NCBI RefSeq assembly: GCF_029868385.1
Contig: NZ_JARWNX010000046.1
Span: 1-64,000, forward strand
DNA from: Nocardia cyriacigeorgica
GTDB taxonomy: Bacteria > Actinomycetota > Actinomycetes > Mycobacteriales > Mycobacteriaceae
DNA: 64,000 bases
Reading direction: 5' to 3'
Part shown: in pieces, positions 7,698 through 17,300 of the stretch
How the letters are laid out: every line of letters begins with the position of its first letter
How positions within the stretch are numbered: position 1 is the first letter of the stretch
Notes under the pieces: generated by a model
Databases searched by the model: none
The model's input: the letters and a program-made list of their open reading frames with translations, nothing else
Told to the model about the DNA's origin: nothing
Translations under genes and position numbers: made by a program

Positions 7698-8867
7698 GTG
7701 ACTCAACCACCGTACGGCTATGGGCAGGTCCCGCCCGGTGGACACCCGATCCCGCCCGGGCAACCGAACCCCTACGGACCGCGGCCGGGATACGGTCCGC
7801 CCCCCGGCTATCGGCCGCCGCCCGGACCGCCGCCGGGCTATGGTCCGCCGCCCGGATACGGCCAGCCACCTGCCTACGGTCCGCCGCCGGGATACGGCCA
7901 GCGTCCCCCGTTTCCGCCACCGCACCCCGGCCCCGGTTACCGCCCGCCGATGCCGCCGCCCGTCCCCTACGGCCGCCCACCCGGCGCGCCGCCGCCTCGT
8001 TCCGGTGGCGGCGGCAGCAAGGTGATCGCGGTGGTGATCGTGCTGGTGCTCGTCGTCGTCGGCGGTCTGGTGCGGGCCGCGGTCAAGACCGGTATCCGCC
8101 ACGACGCCTCGGATCCGCGTCCGGGGATGACCTACGACAACGGCGAAACCGGTCCGGCCCAAACGGCCGACAACCCGCTGGTCATCGATACCAGTGCCAC
8201 GCTGATCCCGGCGAGCTGCGATTACGCGCCGTGGGGGACCGGGGTCGAGACCGCCCGCGCGTTCTTCGACAGCGCGGAGAGCTGCCTGGAGGCCGCGTGG
8301 AAACCGGTGCTGGAGAAGGCCGGACTGCCCTTCCAGGCCCCGACGGTCAACGTCTCCGCCTCCACCGACGGCATCACCACCCCGTGCACCGGCACCACAA
8401 GTAACTTCGCCGCCTTCTACTGCCCGGCCAACAAATCGATCTATATGCCGATCAGCCAGTTGCAGACCGATCTGTTCGGCGACAACTGGGTGGTGTACCT
8501 ATCGGTGTTCGCGCACGAATACGGCCATCACATCCAGAACATGTCCGGCATCCTGCGTGCCGCCAACAGCGAACGCATCGATTCCGGTGTACGCAGCACC
8601 CGCGGCCTGGAACTCTCGCGTCGAGTCGAATTGCAGGCCAACTGCTTCGACGGCATGTATCTGTCGTCCTCCTCGCAGGGCGGTTCGCTGACCTCCTCGC
8701 AGATGAGCATGGCTCGCGACGACGCCGAACACCGCGGCGACCAGCCGGGCGATATGCGCGATCACGGCAGCACCGCCAACGGCAGCCGCTGGTTCAACAT
8801 CGGCATCGATGAAAACCGCACCGCCCAATGCAATACGTTCGCCGCACCTGCCGACGCGGTGAGTTGA
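7698..8867 (+). CDS. neutral zinc metallopeptidase (YpfJ-like), membrane anchored, copy 1
   Basis: 389 residues from the GTG at 7698, which follows GGGGGA; longer frames upstream overlap the divergent gene and are rejected. Residues 1-105 are Pro/Gly/Tyr-rich (repeats of the PPPGYG type) and probably disordered and cytoplasmic. One transmembrane helix follows (VIAVVIVLVLVVVGGLV). The rest is an external zinc-peptidase domain with HEYGHH at about residue 273 as the metal-binding helix, preceded by FAAFYCPANKSIYMP and followed by LQANCFDGMY, all typical of this family. Substrate unknown. A paralogue follows at 9035 in the same orientation, so the pair is a tandem duplication. Confidence 0.88.
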   Translation: MTQPPYGYGQVPPGGHPIPPGQPNPYGPRPGYGPPPGYRPPPGPPPGYGPPPGYGQPPAYGPPPGYGQRPPFPPPHPGPGYRPPMPPPVPYGRPPGAPPPRSGGGGSKVIAVVIVLVLVVVGGLVRAAVKTGIRHDASDPRPGMTYDNGETGPAQTADNPLVIDTSATLIPASCDYAPWGTGVETARAFFDSAESCLEAAWKPVLEKAGLPFQAPTVNVSASTDGITTPCTGTTSNFAAFYCPANKSIYMPISQLQTDLFGDNWVVYLSVFAHEYGHHIQNMSGILRAANSERIDSGVRSTRGLELSRRVELQANCFDGMYLSSSSQGGSLTSSQMSMARDDAEHRGDQPGDMRDHGSTANGSRWFNIGIDENRTAQCNTFAAPADAVS

Positions 8868-9034
8868 TGAGATCATCGGTGTGTGCCGGGTCCGTGCGGC
8901 CGGGTAAGGGGAGGGTGCGGCGAGGTGTACCACTCGCGTAGCAGGACCGGCGGTTTCGGTATGCCGAGTGCCCGCGACCGCCGTACCGTTCGCCGACTGC
9001 CGTACGGTCGACGTGATCGGGGAGGGATGAGTAG

Positions 9035-10288
9035 ATGACGCAGCCACCTTATGGCCCGCCGCCCGGATACGGCCCGCCCGGCGGTCGGCCCTACGGCCCG
9101 CCGCCACACGGACGACCACCTGGTTACGCGCCACCGCCACCGTATGGCGCCCCACCGCCGTACGGTGCGCCACCGCCGTACGGCGCGCCGTTGCCCCCAC
9201 CACCGCCCTATGCGGCTCCGCCGCCGATGCCGTACGGACCGCCACCCGGAATGCGTCCGTACGGTCCGCCCATGCCGTACGGCCGGCCGATGCCGCCGCG
9301 CCGATCCGGCGGTGGCGGCGGGCTGGCGGCCGCGTTCACCGTCGTCGGGGTCTTCATCATCGTCGGCCTGCTCGTCGCGGCGGGATTCGCGGCGAGTTCA
9401 TCGGACAGTTCCACCTCGGCCTACACCCCGACGAGCACGCCGAGCTACACCTACAGTTCCTCCCCGTCACCGACCACGACGTATTCCGCCAGCCCCACCA
9501 CCACGCAGTCCGGTTCCACCACCACCCGCCGCAGCAGCACCACGACCAGCAGCACCTCCGCTGGGCCGAAACCTGTCGCGGCGTTGGCGACCAATCCGCT
9601 GTTCAACCATGCCGATACGGGTCTGAACAACATCAACTGCGGATATCCGGCCTGGGCGCCGAACGTGGCGGCGGCCCGCGCGTTCTTCGAGGCGCAGTCG
9701 GCCTGCCTCGGCCAGATGTGGAGCGCCCTGCTCGAATACGAGAACCTGCCGTTCTCGCCACCCGGTTTGAGCGTGACCGCGACCGCGGCCGAGGCGACTT
9801 CGCCGTGCACCAGCAGCGGCAGCAATTTCGCGGCCTTCTACTGCGGCGCCAACAAGACCATCTACATGCCGCTGGACAGCTTCATGCAGAACGAAGACCC
9901 GTACGACACGGTGATCTTCATGGCGGTCTTCGCGCACGAGTACGGCCACCATGTGGAGAACCTGACCGGCATCCTGAAGCAGTCGCACCAGGAGGAATAC
10001 GACGCGGGCCCCACCACCGCGCTCGGCCTCGAACATTCGCGGCGGCTGGAGCTGGCGGCCCAATGCTTCGGTGGCATGTTCATCGGCTCGTCGACCTTCG
10101 TCGGCACGATCTCCACCGATGACGCGCTGGAGACGGTGCGCGACAACTACAACCGCGGTGATTTCTCCGGCGATATGCGCGATCACGGTTCACCGGAGAA
10201 CTACGGCGGCTGGTACGAGCACGGGTATCGCAACAACCGGGTGCAGATGTGCAATACCTGGGCGGCGTCGTCGGATTCGGTGTCCTGA
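9035..10288 (+). CDS. neutral zinc metallopeptidase (YpfJ-like), membrane anchored, copy 2
   Basis: 417 residues, organised like the previous gene: MTQPPYG start, Pro/Gly/Tyr-rich tail to about residue 90, a transmembrane helix (AAAFTVVGVFIIVGLLVAAGFAA), then, unlike copy 1, a long Ser/Thr-rich linker of about 55 residues, probably exposed outside the membrane. The peptidase domain has HEYGHHVE at about residue 303, FAAFYCGANKTIYMP and LAAQCFGGMF. The C-terminal GDMRDHGS segment is shared with copy 1. The 167-bp gap between the copies holds GGGGAGGG just before the ATG as the ribosome site. Duplication followed by linker divergence is the simplest reading. Confidence 0.88.
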   Translation: MTQPPYGPPPGYGPPGGRPYGPPPHGRPPGYAPPPPYGAPPPYGAPPPYGAPLPPPPPYAAPPPMPYGPPPGMRPYGPPMPYGRPMPPRRSGGGGGLAAAFTVVGVFIIVGLLVAAGFAASSSDSSTSAYTPTSTPSYTYSSSPSPTTTYSASPTTTQSGSTTTRRSSTTTSSTSAGPKPVAALATNPLFNHADTGLNNINCGYPAWAPNVAAARAFFEAQSACLGQMWSALLEYENLPFSPPGLSVTATAAEATSPCTSSGSNFAAFYCGANKTIYMPLDSFMQNEDPYDTVIFMAVFAHEYGHHVENLTGILKQSHQEEYDAGPTTALGLEHSRRLELAAQCFGGMFIGSSTFVGTISTDDALETVRDNYNRGDFSGDMRDHGSPENYGGWYEHGYRNNRVQMCNTWAASSDSVS

Positions 10289-10322
10289 GCCGATCGCGCG
10301 GTAGCGGACCGCCCCGGCGGGT

Positions 10323-11015
10323 TCAGGATTCCGGCTGCTGGTCGCGCAACCGCGCGAACCACACCGCCGCTTCCTCCGGTGTCGGCTGCTCGCCGATGAG
10401 ATTCATGACGATATGCCCGAGGCAGGCCGCCCCGAGCACACGTTCGGCGGCCTCCATCGGATCGCCCCATGGCAGATAGGGTTTGGCCAGCAGCAGCGAG
10501 GCGATGCCGTGGGCGGCGGCCCATAATTCGAGCACGATGGGCGTCGGATCGCCGGAATCGACCAGGCCGGAATCCATCGCCTCCCGCACGGTATCGGCGA
10601 AATACTGGAAGGCGCTGCTGCTGAGGACCTGATCGACCGCGCCACGGGTTTCGGCGGGCGCGGTGGCCAGCCGGTATTGCTCGGGATGGTCCAGTGCGAA
10701 GCGGACGTAGGCCATGCCGAGTTCGCGCAGGCGGACGATGGGGTGCGCGTCGGGGTCATCGTCGACGGCGGCGCGCATAGCGGTATCGAGATCCTCGAAG
10801 ACCTGCGCCACCACCGCATCGATGAGTTCGTCCTTATCGGCGAAATGCCGGTAGATCGACGGTGCGCTCACCCCGACCAGCTTGCCGACCGCGCGGATGG
10901 AGACGGCGTCGGCGTTGCCGGTGCGGTTGAGCAGATCGGCGGTGGCGGCGAGGATCTCGCTGCGCAGCCGGGAACCGGTGCCGCGCGGCGAGCGTGGTCT
11001 GCGGGCACCGATCAT
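10323..11015 (-). CDS. TetR family regulator with WHG-type C-terminal domain
   Basis: 230 residues. The helix-turn-helix is at about residues 15-65 (SRLRSEILAATADLL, then SIRAVGKLVGVSAPSIYRHFADKDELIDAVV). The C-terminal part with LELWAAAHGIASLLLAKPYLPWGD is the WHG-type ligand domain. Its ATG overlaps the stop codon of the upstream MMPL gene by 4 nt, so the two are translationally coupled and the regulator is made with the pump it likely represses. The candidate operator is the 29-bp palindrome in front of the MMPL gene. Confidence 0.9.
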   Translation of the reverse strand: MIGARRPRSPRGTGSRLRSEILAATADLLNRTGNADAVSIRAVGKLVGVSAPSIYRHFADKDELIDAVVAQVFEDLDTAMRAAVDDDPDAHPIVRLRELGMAYVRFALDHPEQYRLATAPAETRGAVDQVLSSSAFQYFADTVREAMDSGLVDSGDPTPIVLELWAAAHGIASLLLAKPYLPWGDPMEAAERVLGAACLGHIVMNLIGEQPTPEEAAVWFARLRDQQPES

Positions 11016-13285
11016 CGATGCCCTGCCGGTTCGGGGACACGGGCCTCGGGTTCGGGTTCCTCACTGAGGCCGATCTTCGCGTGCAGCCGCGCCAGCGGTT
11101 TCGGCGCCCACCAGTTGGCCGGACCCATCAGTCGCATCAGCGCGGGCGCGAGCAGGGCGCGGATGATGGTGGCGTCGGCGAGCACGGTCAAGGTCAAACC
11201 GAGACCCATGAGCTGGATGAACGACACCTTGGAGGTGACCATCGCGCCGATCACGATGGCCATCAGCAGTGCGGCGGCGGTGAAGATCCGCCCTGTTCTC
11301 GCGACCCCGATGGCGACGGCTTCGGTGTTGTCCTCCGCGGCGAGTTCATTGCCGGTGCGCCCCGCCCGTCGGGCCAGCCATTCCTCGCGGATGCGCGACA
11401 GCAGGAACACCTCGTAGTCCATGGACAGACCGAACGCCACGCAGAACATCAGGATCGGCATGGTCGGCACCAGATAGCCGACCGGGGTGAAACCGATCAG
11501 ACCGGACAGATGCCCCTCCTGGAAGATCCAGACCATCGCGCCGAAGGCCGCGGTCAGCGACAGCGTGTTCAGGACGATCGCCTTCACCGGCAGCACCACA
11601 CTGCCGGTGAACAGGAACAGCACCACGAACGTCGCCAGCGCGATCAACAGCCCGGCCAGCGGCAGTTTCGCGCCGAGCGCGTCGAGTGAATCGGCATTGA
11701 CCGCCGCCGCACCGGTGAACAGGACGGGTGCGGGAGCGGGCACCGCGCGCAGTTGGTCCAGCTGATCGGAGCCCTCGGGAGAGAACGGGTCCAGATCGGT
11801 GGCGACCGTCAGATAGGCGCCGGTGTCGTTGGCCATCTCGGGTTGGCCAGGCGCCATCCGCCTGCCCGAGACGTACACACCCGCGCTGGAGAGCACGGCG
11901 GGCACATCGTCGACCTTCGACAGCTGGGCGGCGTATTCGCCGATGGCGTTCTGATCATGGAAGTCGTCGAGCACGATGGTGCCGCTCGCACCGGAATCGG
12001 CGCGCGGGAACTCCGCGCGCAACGTATCGCCGACCTGGCGGCTGTTGGCGCTCGCGGGCATCACCCGATCGTCTGGGTAACCGAATTTCACGCCGAGGAA
12101 CGGTGAGCCGAGCGCGAGCAGCAGGGCCACGATCACCACGGTGACCGGCACCGCGAACCGCATGACCAGCTTGGTGTTGCGGTACCAGAGGGTCTTCTCG
12201 GGGATCATCGGACCGGTCGGATGCGGATCGCGCCCGAACATGCGCCGCAGCGGGGCCCGCAGATCGAGTGCGTTGATCCGATGCCCGATCAGCACCAGCG
12301 CGGCGGGCAGCACGAACAGCGCGGCCGCGGCGGCGGCGATCACCACGGCCACACCGGCATAGGCGAACGATTTCAGGAAGTACAGGTCGAACACGCTCAG
12401 CACCGCGAGTGACAACGCGACTGTCACCGCGGAGTACAGCACGGTGCGTCCCGCGGTCTGTACGGCGCGGATCGTCGCGGCTACCGGATCGAGACCCTCC
12501 GCCAACTCCTCGCGATAGCGGCTCACGATGAACAGGCTGTAGTCGATGGCGAGCGCGAGACCCAGCGCCGTTGTCATGTTCAGCGCGTAGATCGACACAT
12601 CGGTGAACAGGGTGACCATCCGCAGGATGGCCAGCGTCGCGGCGATGGCGAACAGGCCGACCATCACCGGCAGCGCGGCCGCGACCACGCTGCCGAACAC
12701 CAGGATGAGCACGATCAGCGACAACGGCACCGCGACCGCCTCGGCGACCGCAAGATCATGGGTGATCTGCTCGGTGACGTCGTGATACACGGCGGCGATA
12801 CCGCCCTGCCGGACCGTCACGCCGTCACTGGTGCCGGTGAGTTGTTCGGTGAGTTCACCGGCGGCCCGCTGGATATCGGTTTCGTCGCCGTCGAGTTCGG
12901 CGATGATCAGGCCGCTGTTGCCGTCGGTGCTGCCGAGCGCGGCGGCCATGGCCGGTGGACTGGTCCAGAATGACTGGATACCGCTGACGTCGTCGCGGGC
13001 GCGCAGGGCGTCGACGAGTTCGGTGGCGCGGGCGGCGGTGGCCGGATCGCGCAGGCCCGCCTCGGAGCTGACCAGCAGTACGAAGTTCGGGGTGGCGCCC
13101 TCGAAGTTCTCGGCGAGCAGTTCGGCGGCGCGGGTGGATTCGGCGTCGTCGGAGGTGAATCCGCCGGATTTCATATGTGCCGATGCGGTGGCGCCGACGA
13201 TGCCGAAGAGCACGGCGAGGGTGAACGCCACCGCGAGCACGATGCGCGGGTAGCGAGTGGTCAGGCGCGCTATTCGGATCAGCAC
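11012..13285 (-). CDS. MMPL family RND-type membrane exporter
   Basis: 757 residues with the twofold MMPL/RND layout: one N-terminal helix, an external loop, five helices, then the same pattern again, giving about 12 transmembrane segments. Conserved parts include GLALAIDYSLFIVSRYREE in the first half and the matching GLSMDYEVFLLSRIREEW in the second, which carry the proton-relay Asp-Tyr pairs. Such pumps export lipids or drugs using the proton gradient. Start GTG with GGAGGGGG upstream. It is first in a two-gene operon with a TetR regulator; lipid versus drug substrate cannot be decided from sequence. Confidence 0.9.
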   Translation of the reverse strand: MLIRIARLTTRYPRIVLAVAFTLAVLFGIVGATASAHMKSGGFTSDDAESTRAAELLAENFEGATPNFVLLVSSEAGLRDPATAARATELVDALRARDDVSGIQSFWTSPPAMAAALGSTDGNSGLIIAELDGDETDIQRAAGELTEQLTGTSDGVTVRQGGIAAVYHDVTEQITHDLAVAEAVAVPLSLIVLILVFGSVVAAALPVMVGLFAIAATLAILRMVTLFTDVSIYALNMTTALGLALAIDYSLFIVSRYREELAEGLDPVAATIRAVQTAGRTVLYSAVTVALSLAVLSVFDLYFLKSFAYAGVAVVIAAAAAALFVLPAALVLIGHRINALDLRAPLRRMFGRDPHPTGPMIPEKTLWYRNTKLVMRFAVPVTVVIVALLLALGSPFLGVKFGYPDDRVMPASANSRQVGDTLRAEFPRADSGASGTIVLDDFHDQNAIGEYAAQLSKVDDVPAVLSSAGVYVSGRRMAPGQPEMANDTGAYLTVATDLDPFSPEGSDQLDQLRAVPAPAPVLFTGAAAVNADSLDALGAKLPLAGLLIALATFVVLFLFTGSVVLPVKAIVLNTLSLTAAFGAMVWIFQEGHLSGLIGFTPVGYLVPTMPILMFCVAFGLSMDYEVFLLSRIREEWLARRAGRTGNELAAEDNTEAVAIGVARTGRIFTAAALLMAIVIGAMVTSKVSFIQLMGLGLTLTVLADATIIRALLAPALMRLMGPANWWAPKPLARLHAKIGLSEEPEPEARVPEPAGHR

Positions 13286-13303
13286 AGGAGCCCCCTCCAG
13301 TAA

Positions 13304-13333
13304 GTTAGTGGCGTTAGCGTAACGCGGTTAACC
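13304..13333. promoter_or_regulatory. TetR operator in front of the MMPL-tetR operon
   Basis: A 29-bp imperfect palindrome: left arm 13304-13316, 3-nt centre, right arm 13320-13332, with 10 of 13 positions complementary. Its core is GCGTTA gcg TAACGC and its outer parts are GTTA and TTAAC; a separate perfect GGTTAACC lies at 13326-13333. It is 19 nt or more upstream of the MMPL start and reaches the stop codon of the next gene. Length and symmetry suit a TetR dimer. Confidence 0.6.
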
Positions 13334-14161
13334 TGAGGGCGGAAGAGGGAAGTTTCGCCGGGACCGATCTGCGAGGGCGCGGCGGCTGCGCGGCCCCGGC
13401 AGTGGGCGGTCGCCATCGACGGTGATCCAGCCCGCGATGGTGAGCCAGCGCTGTTGTGCGAGGGCGTCGGCGGCGTCATGGAAGATCGGGATGCCCGCGC
13501 CGTCCCGAATCCGCGGCGCCAGCTCCGGCCATATCCGGCCGTCGGCCCTGGCGACATGGCGGGCCACCGTCCGTCCGATCATCGTGACCGACTGCCCCGA
13601 CACCCGGTCGCCGTACCGCTCGGCATGGAATCGGCGGCCCGCGCACAGCGATCGCGGCTCGTCGTTGTAGGCGATCCAACCGGCCCGCTGCGCCCGTTCG
13701 ATCAACCACAGATGTTTGACGGCGCTCGGCGCGATCGCACCGACCCGGCTGTGGAGCAAGGTGACCACCGGCGCCGAACCGAGCACATCGCGGCGGGTCG
13801 GGCCGATGCCATCGGCCAGCCAACGCGCCTCCGCGACGGTGGCGAGCAGTCTGCCGAAATCATCGATCCACCGTTGCGCGCGGCTGCCGAGCCCGGCCAC
13901 CCGCTCGGCTTCCCTGCGCATCGCGTTCTGGGCGGTCAACGTGCGGATGGCGGCCATGGTCGGCACCTGACCGCGTTCGAGCAGCTCCAGAATGGTGGCG
14001 GAGGTGATCGGATCGGCGGCGGCGGTCACCGGTAGCGATTCGCGTTCGAGGTCGAAATCGCGCGGGCTGATCGCCCGGCTGAGCAAATTCACGGCGGTGG
14101 TATCTCCGGCGAGATCGGTGCCGGAAAGCCAGGCGGCGGCGATGTCTTCACACGACGACAC
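13328..14161 (-). CDS. hypothetical protein
   Basis: 277 residues, start GTG with GGAGGAG 7 nt upstream, so translation is well supported. No signal peptide or membrane segment is visible. The composition is Arg/Ala-rich and mostly helical; Trp residues are spread through it and the C-terminal third contains WLTIAGWITVDGDRPLPG. I do not recognise a family. Its stop codon touches the MMPL operator, so it is probably a separate upstream transcription unit reading in the same direction. Confidence 0.7.
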   Translation of the reverse strand: MSSCEDIAAAWLSGTDLAGDTTAVNLLSRAISPRDFDLERESLPVTAAADPITSATILELLERGQVPTMAAIRTLTAQNAMRREAERVAGLGSRAQRWIDDFGRLLATVAEARWLADGIGPTRRDVLGSAPVVTLLHSRVGAIAPSAVKHLWLIERAQRAGWIAYNDEPRSLCAGRRFHAERYGDRVSGQSVTMIGRTVARHVARADGRIWPELAPRIRDGAGIPIFHDAADALAQQRWLTIAGWITVDGDRPLPGPRSRRALADRSRRNFPLPPSG

Positions 14162-14354
14162 GGGTGCTCCTCCGGGGCGGGCGTGGATTTCGTCGAGCTC
14201 GGTTGTGCCCCGGCCGGGATGATCCGACCGGGGTCACCAACCTGATGAAGATCGGCTACCGAAGTTGCCGAAGACAGGTTAGCCAGCCGGTTGCGCCGGT
14301 ATGCCGGCGGTGACGGTTTCGTTATCCGTGTCGCGGGCCCGACCAGCGTGGGTG

Positions 14355-14382
14355 TTCACCTGTCGGTGCCCGCCGGTAACCT
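14355..14382 (+). promoter_or_regulatory. leaderless promoter of dnaX
   Basis: TTCACC (14355-14360) and TAACCT (14377-14382) are 16 nt apart and the -10 box is 6 nt before the GTG start. No ribosome site is visible, which fits a leaderless transcript. Confidence 0.5.
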
Positions 14383-14388
14383 CTGGCC

Positions 14389-17300
14389 GTGGCTCTGTAC
14401 CGGAAGTACCGACCGGCATCGTTCGCTGAGGTAGTGGGTCAGGAGCACGTCACCGACCCGCTGAGCGTCGCGCTCGACACCGGGCGGATCAGTCATGCCT
14501 ATCTGTTCTCCGGGCCGCGCGGTTGCGGTAAGACGTCGTCGGCGCGGATTCTGGCGCGTTCGCTGAACTGCGCGGAGGGGCCGACGTCGCGGCCGTGCGG
14601 TGTGTGCTCGTCGTGTGTGGCGCTGGCCCCCGGCGGTGCGGGGAACCTGGACGTGATCGAACTCGATGCCGCCAGCCACGGTGGTGTCGACGACACCCGT
14701 GAGCTGCGCGATCGCGCCTTCTACGCACCCGCCGAATCGCGCTACCGGGTGTTCATCGTCGATGAGGCGCATATGGTCACCACGGCCGGATTCAATGCGC
14801 TGCTCAAGATCGTCGAGGAGCCACCGGCCCATCTGATCTTCATCTTCGCCACCACCGAACCGGACAAGGTGCTGCCGACCATCCGTTCGCGCACCCACCA
14901 CTATCCGTTCCGGTTGCTGCCGCCCGCCACCATGCGCGGCCTGCTCGGCCGCATCTGCGAACAGGAACATGTGCCGGTCGAGGAGGCGGTGTACCCGCTG
15001 GTGATCCGCGCCGGTGGCGGTTCCCCTCGCGACAGTCTGAGCGTGCTCGACCAGCTGCTGGCCGGTGCCGGGCCCGAGGGTGTCACCTATCCGCGTGCGG
15101 TATCGCTGCTCGGCGTCACCGATGTGGCGTTGATCGACGACGCCATCGCCGCACTCGCCACCTCCGATGGCGCTGCGCTGTTCGGCACCATCGACCGGGT
15201 GATGGAGGCCGGGCACGATCCGCGCCGGTTCTCCGTCGACCTGCTCGAACGCCTGCGCGATCTGATCCTGCTGCGCGCGGTCCCCGACGCCGCCGAACGC
15301 GGACTGGTCGCCGCCCCCGGCGACATGCTCGAACGTATGCACGTCCAGGCCGACAGCATCGGCCCCGCCGCTCTCACCCGCTACGCCGAACTCCTGCACG
15401 CGGGCCTCGGCGAAATGCGCGGCGCCACCGCACCCCGGCTGCTGCTAGAGGTCATCTGCGCCCGCATGCTCCTGCCCGCGGCCACCGAGACCGATGCGGC
15501 CGCTCTACAGCGCCTCGAACGCCTGGAGCGTCAATTCGCCGCGGGCGCAATCCCTTCCGCACCTGCCGGAGAGTCCGGCGCCACCACCGCCGCCCCAGCC
15601 GATGCTCCGCCGCGCTCGGCCCCCGCCGACCCCAACCGCCGCCGCGGCGCCGAAGCCCTTGCCGCCCTGCGCGAATCACGATCGGCGAAGGGTGATCCCG
15701 AATCGCTCGTCGCTCAGCCCCCGGCCCCCGGCCACGTCCGCGAACAGGCCGCTCCCGAACCGCCGCTTCCGGCGACCCAAGCCGCGTCGGAACAGCCATC
15801 CACCCCACCCGATCGGCCCGCGCCGCCGCCCACTCGGTCCGCCACCGAGCCCGCTCAGCACACATCCACGCAGGGCCGGCCTGCCGACGGGCAGCCACAA
15901 CCGATGGCCGAGCAGGATCAGTCCGCCGACGACCGCGTCCGGCAGGCCGCCGGTCACCGTGAGCCCTCTGGTGAGCAGCCCCAACCCGCTGCCTCGCATC
16001 CGCGGTCGAGTGCTGACCCGTACCAGCCGCCGACCGGCGGCTCCGATCCGGCTGGCGCGCAACCTCAGCCGAGTGACGGTCGGTCGCGGTCGAGCGACCA
16101 GTCGGCCGCACCGGTGGATTCGCCACAGGCACCACCTGCTGGTGACCCGCGCGCTGTGGACTCGTCGAGCACTATCGCCGAGCGAACAGTCGAACCGGAG
16201 GCTCCGGCCGGAGCGGGGAGCGAAGACCTACGCGGGGGCTCTCCGGCTGACGTGGGAAGCTCTGCGCCGCCCACCGTCGCCGCGGCATCCGCACCGGGTG
16301 AGGCCCGCGCCGCTGCGTCGACGGCTGACCCTGGTTCGGCGCAGGGTGACCGAGGCGAGGCAGTGGGCCGCCCGGATGTGCGCGCGCATCGGCAGGGTGG
16401 CGAACCCGAGGGCTATCCGGACGCCACGAACCAGGCGGACCAGCGATTCGATGGGCGCCTGGACGCGGATGCGGAGACCGCCGCGGTGGCCGATGTTGGC
16501 CGCGCCGACGACGGCTTCCGGTATGACGCACCACAGCACCCGACAACTCCGCAGGCAGACGCGTCCACTGTCGGCTCGAATGCCGGAACAGGGGAGCCGG
16601 GGCGGGAGGCTGCTGCCGGTAGCCAGGCCCCGGCACGTGCTGATGCCGAGGCGGAGACCGCTGGAGCAGCACCCGCGGCGACCGGCGACCCGCTGGCCGA
16701 GGTCGAGGCGGCATGGCCCGATATCAAGGCCGAGGTCCGCAAGATCGCGGTGGCGGTGCACGCCATGTTGACCGCGGCCGCACCGGCTCGGGTCGATGGG
16801 CAGACCGCGGTGTTCGTCCATCCGCATGATGCGCTGGTGCGGCGACTGTCGGAACCGCGCAGCGTGGACGCGTTGCGGACCGCGTTGCGGACGGTGCTCG
16901 GACGCGAATTCGATGTGCGGTTCGAAACGGGCGCCGGGCAGACCGCGCCGCGCGGCGGTGCGGGGGCCAGGGGGCGTGGTGGCCGGGAATCCGGTGGTGG
17001 GGGAGCGCGCCGCTCGGGAGATTCCGGGGCCGAGGAACCCGGACCGGCGGGCGGAGCAGCCGAACCCGCCGCGCCGAGAAGTTTCTCCCGGCCGAGTTCC
17101 GCATCTTCCAGCCCGGCCGCCGACCCGCAGTCGCCGCCCGCCGAACCGGTCGGCGAGATGGCCGCGCCCGCTCGGTCGACCACTGCCCGCACGAGTACGC
17201 CGCCACGGTTCTCCCGTCCGAGCCAGGCCAAGGCCGCGGCGGTAGCCGACGACGATATTCCGCCCCCCGACTATCCGGATCTGCCCGACGATCCGGGCCC

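Noticed and set aside
14162..14354. Search for the SRP 4.5S RNA or a tRNA-Ser upstream of dnaX
   Set aside because: No conserved SRP loop sequence and no tRNA-like cloverleaf or TTCGAAT T-loop could be seen.
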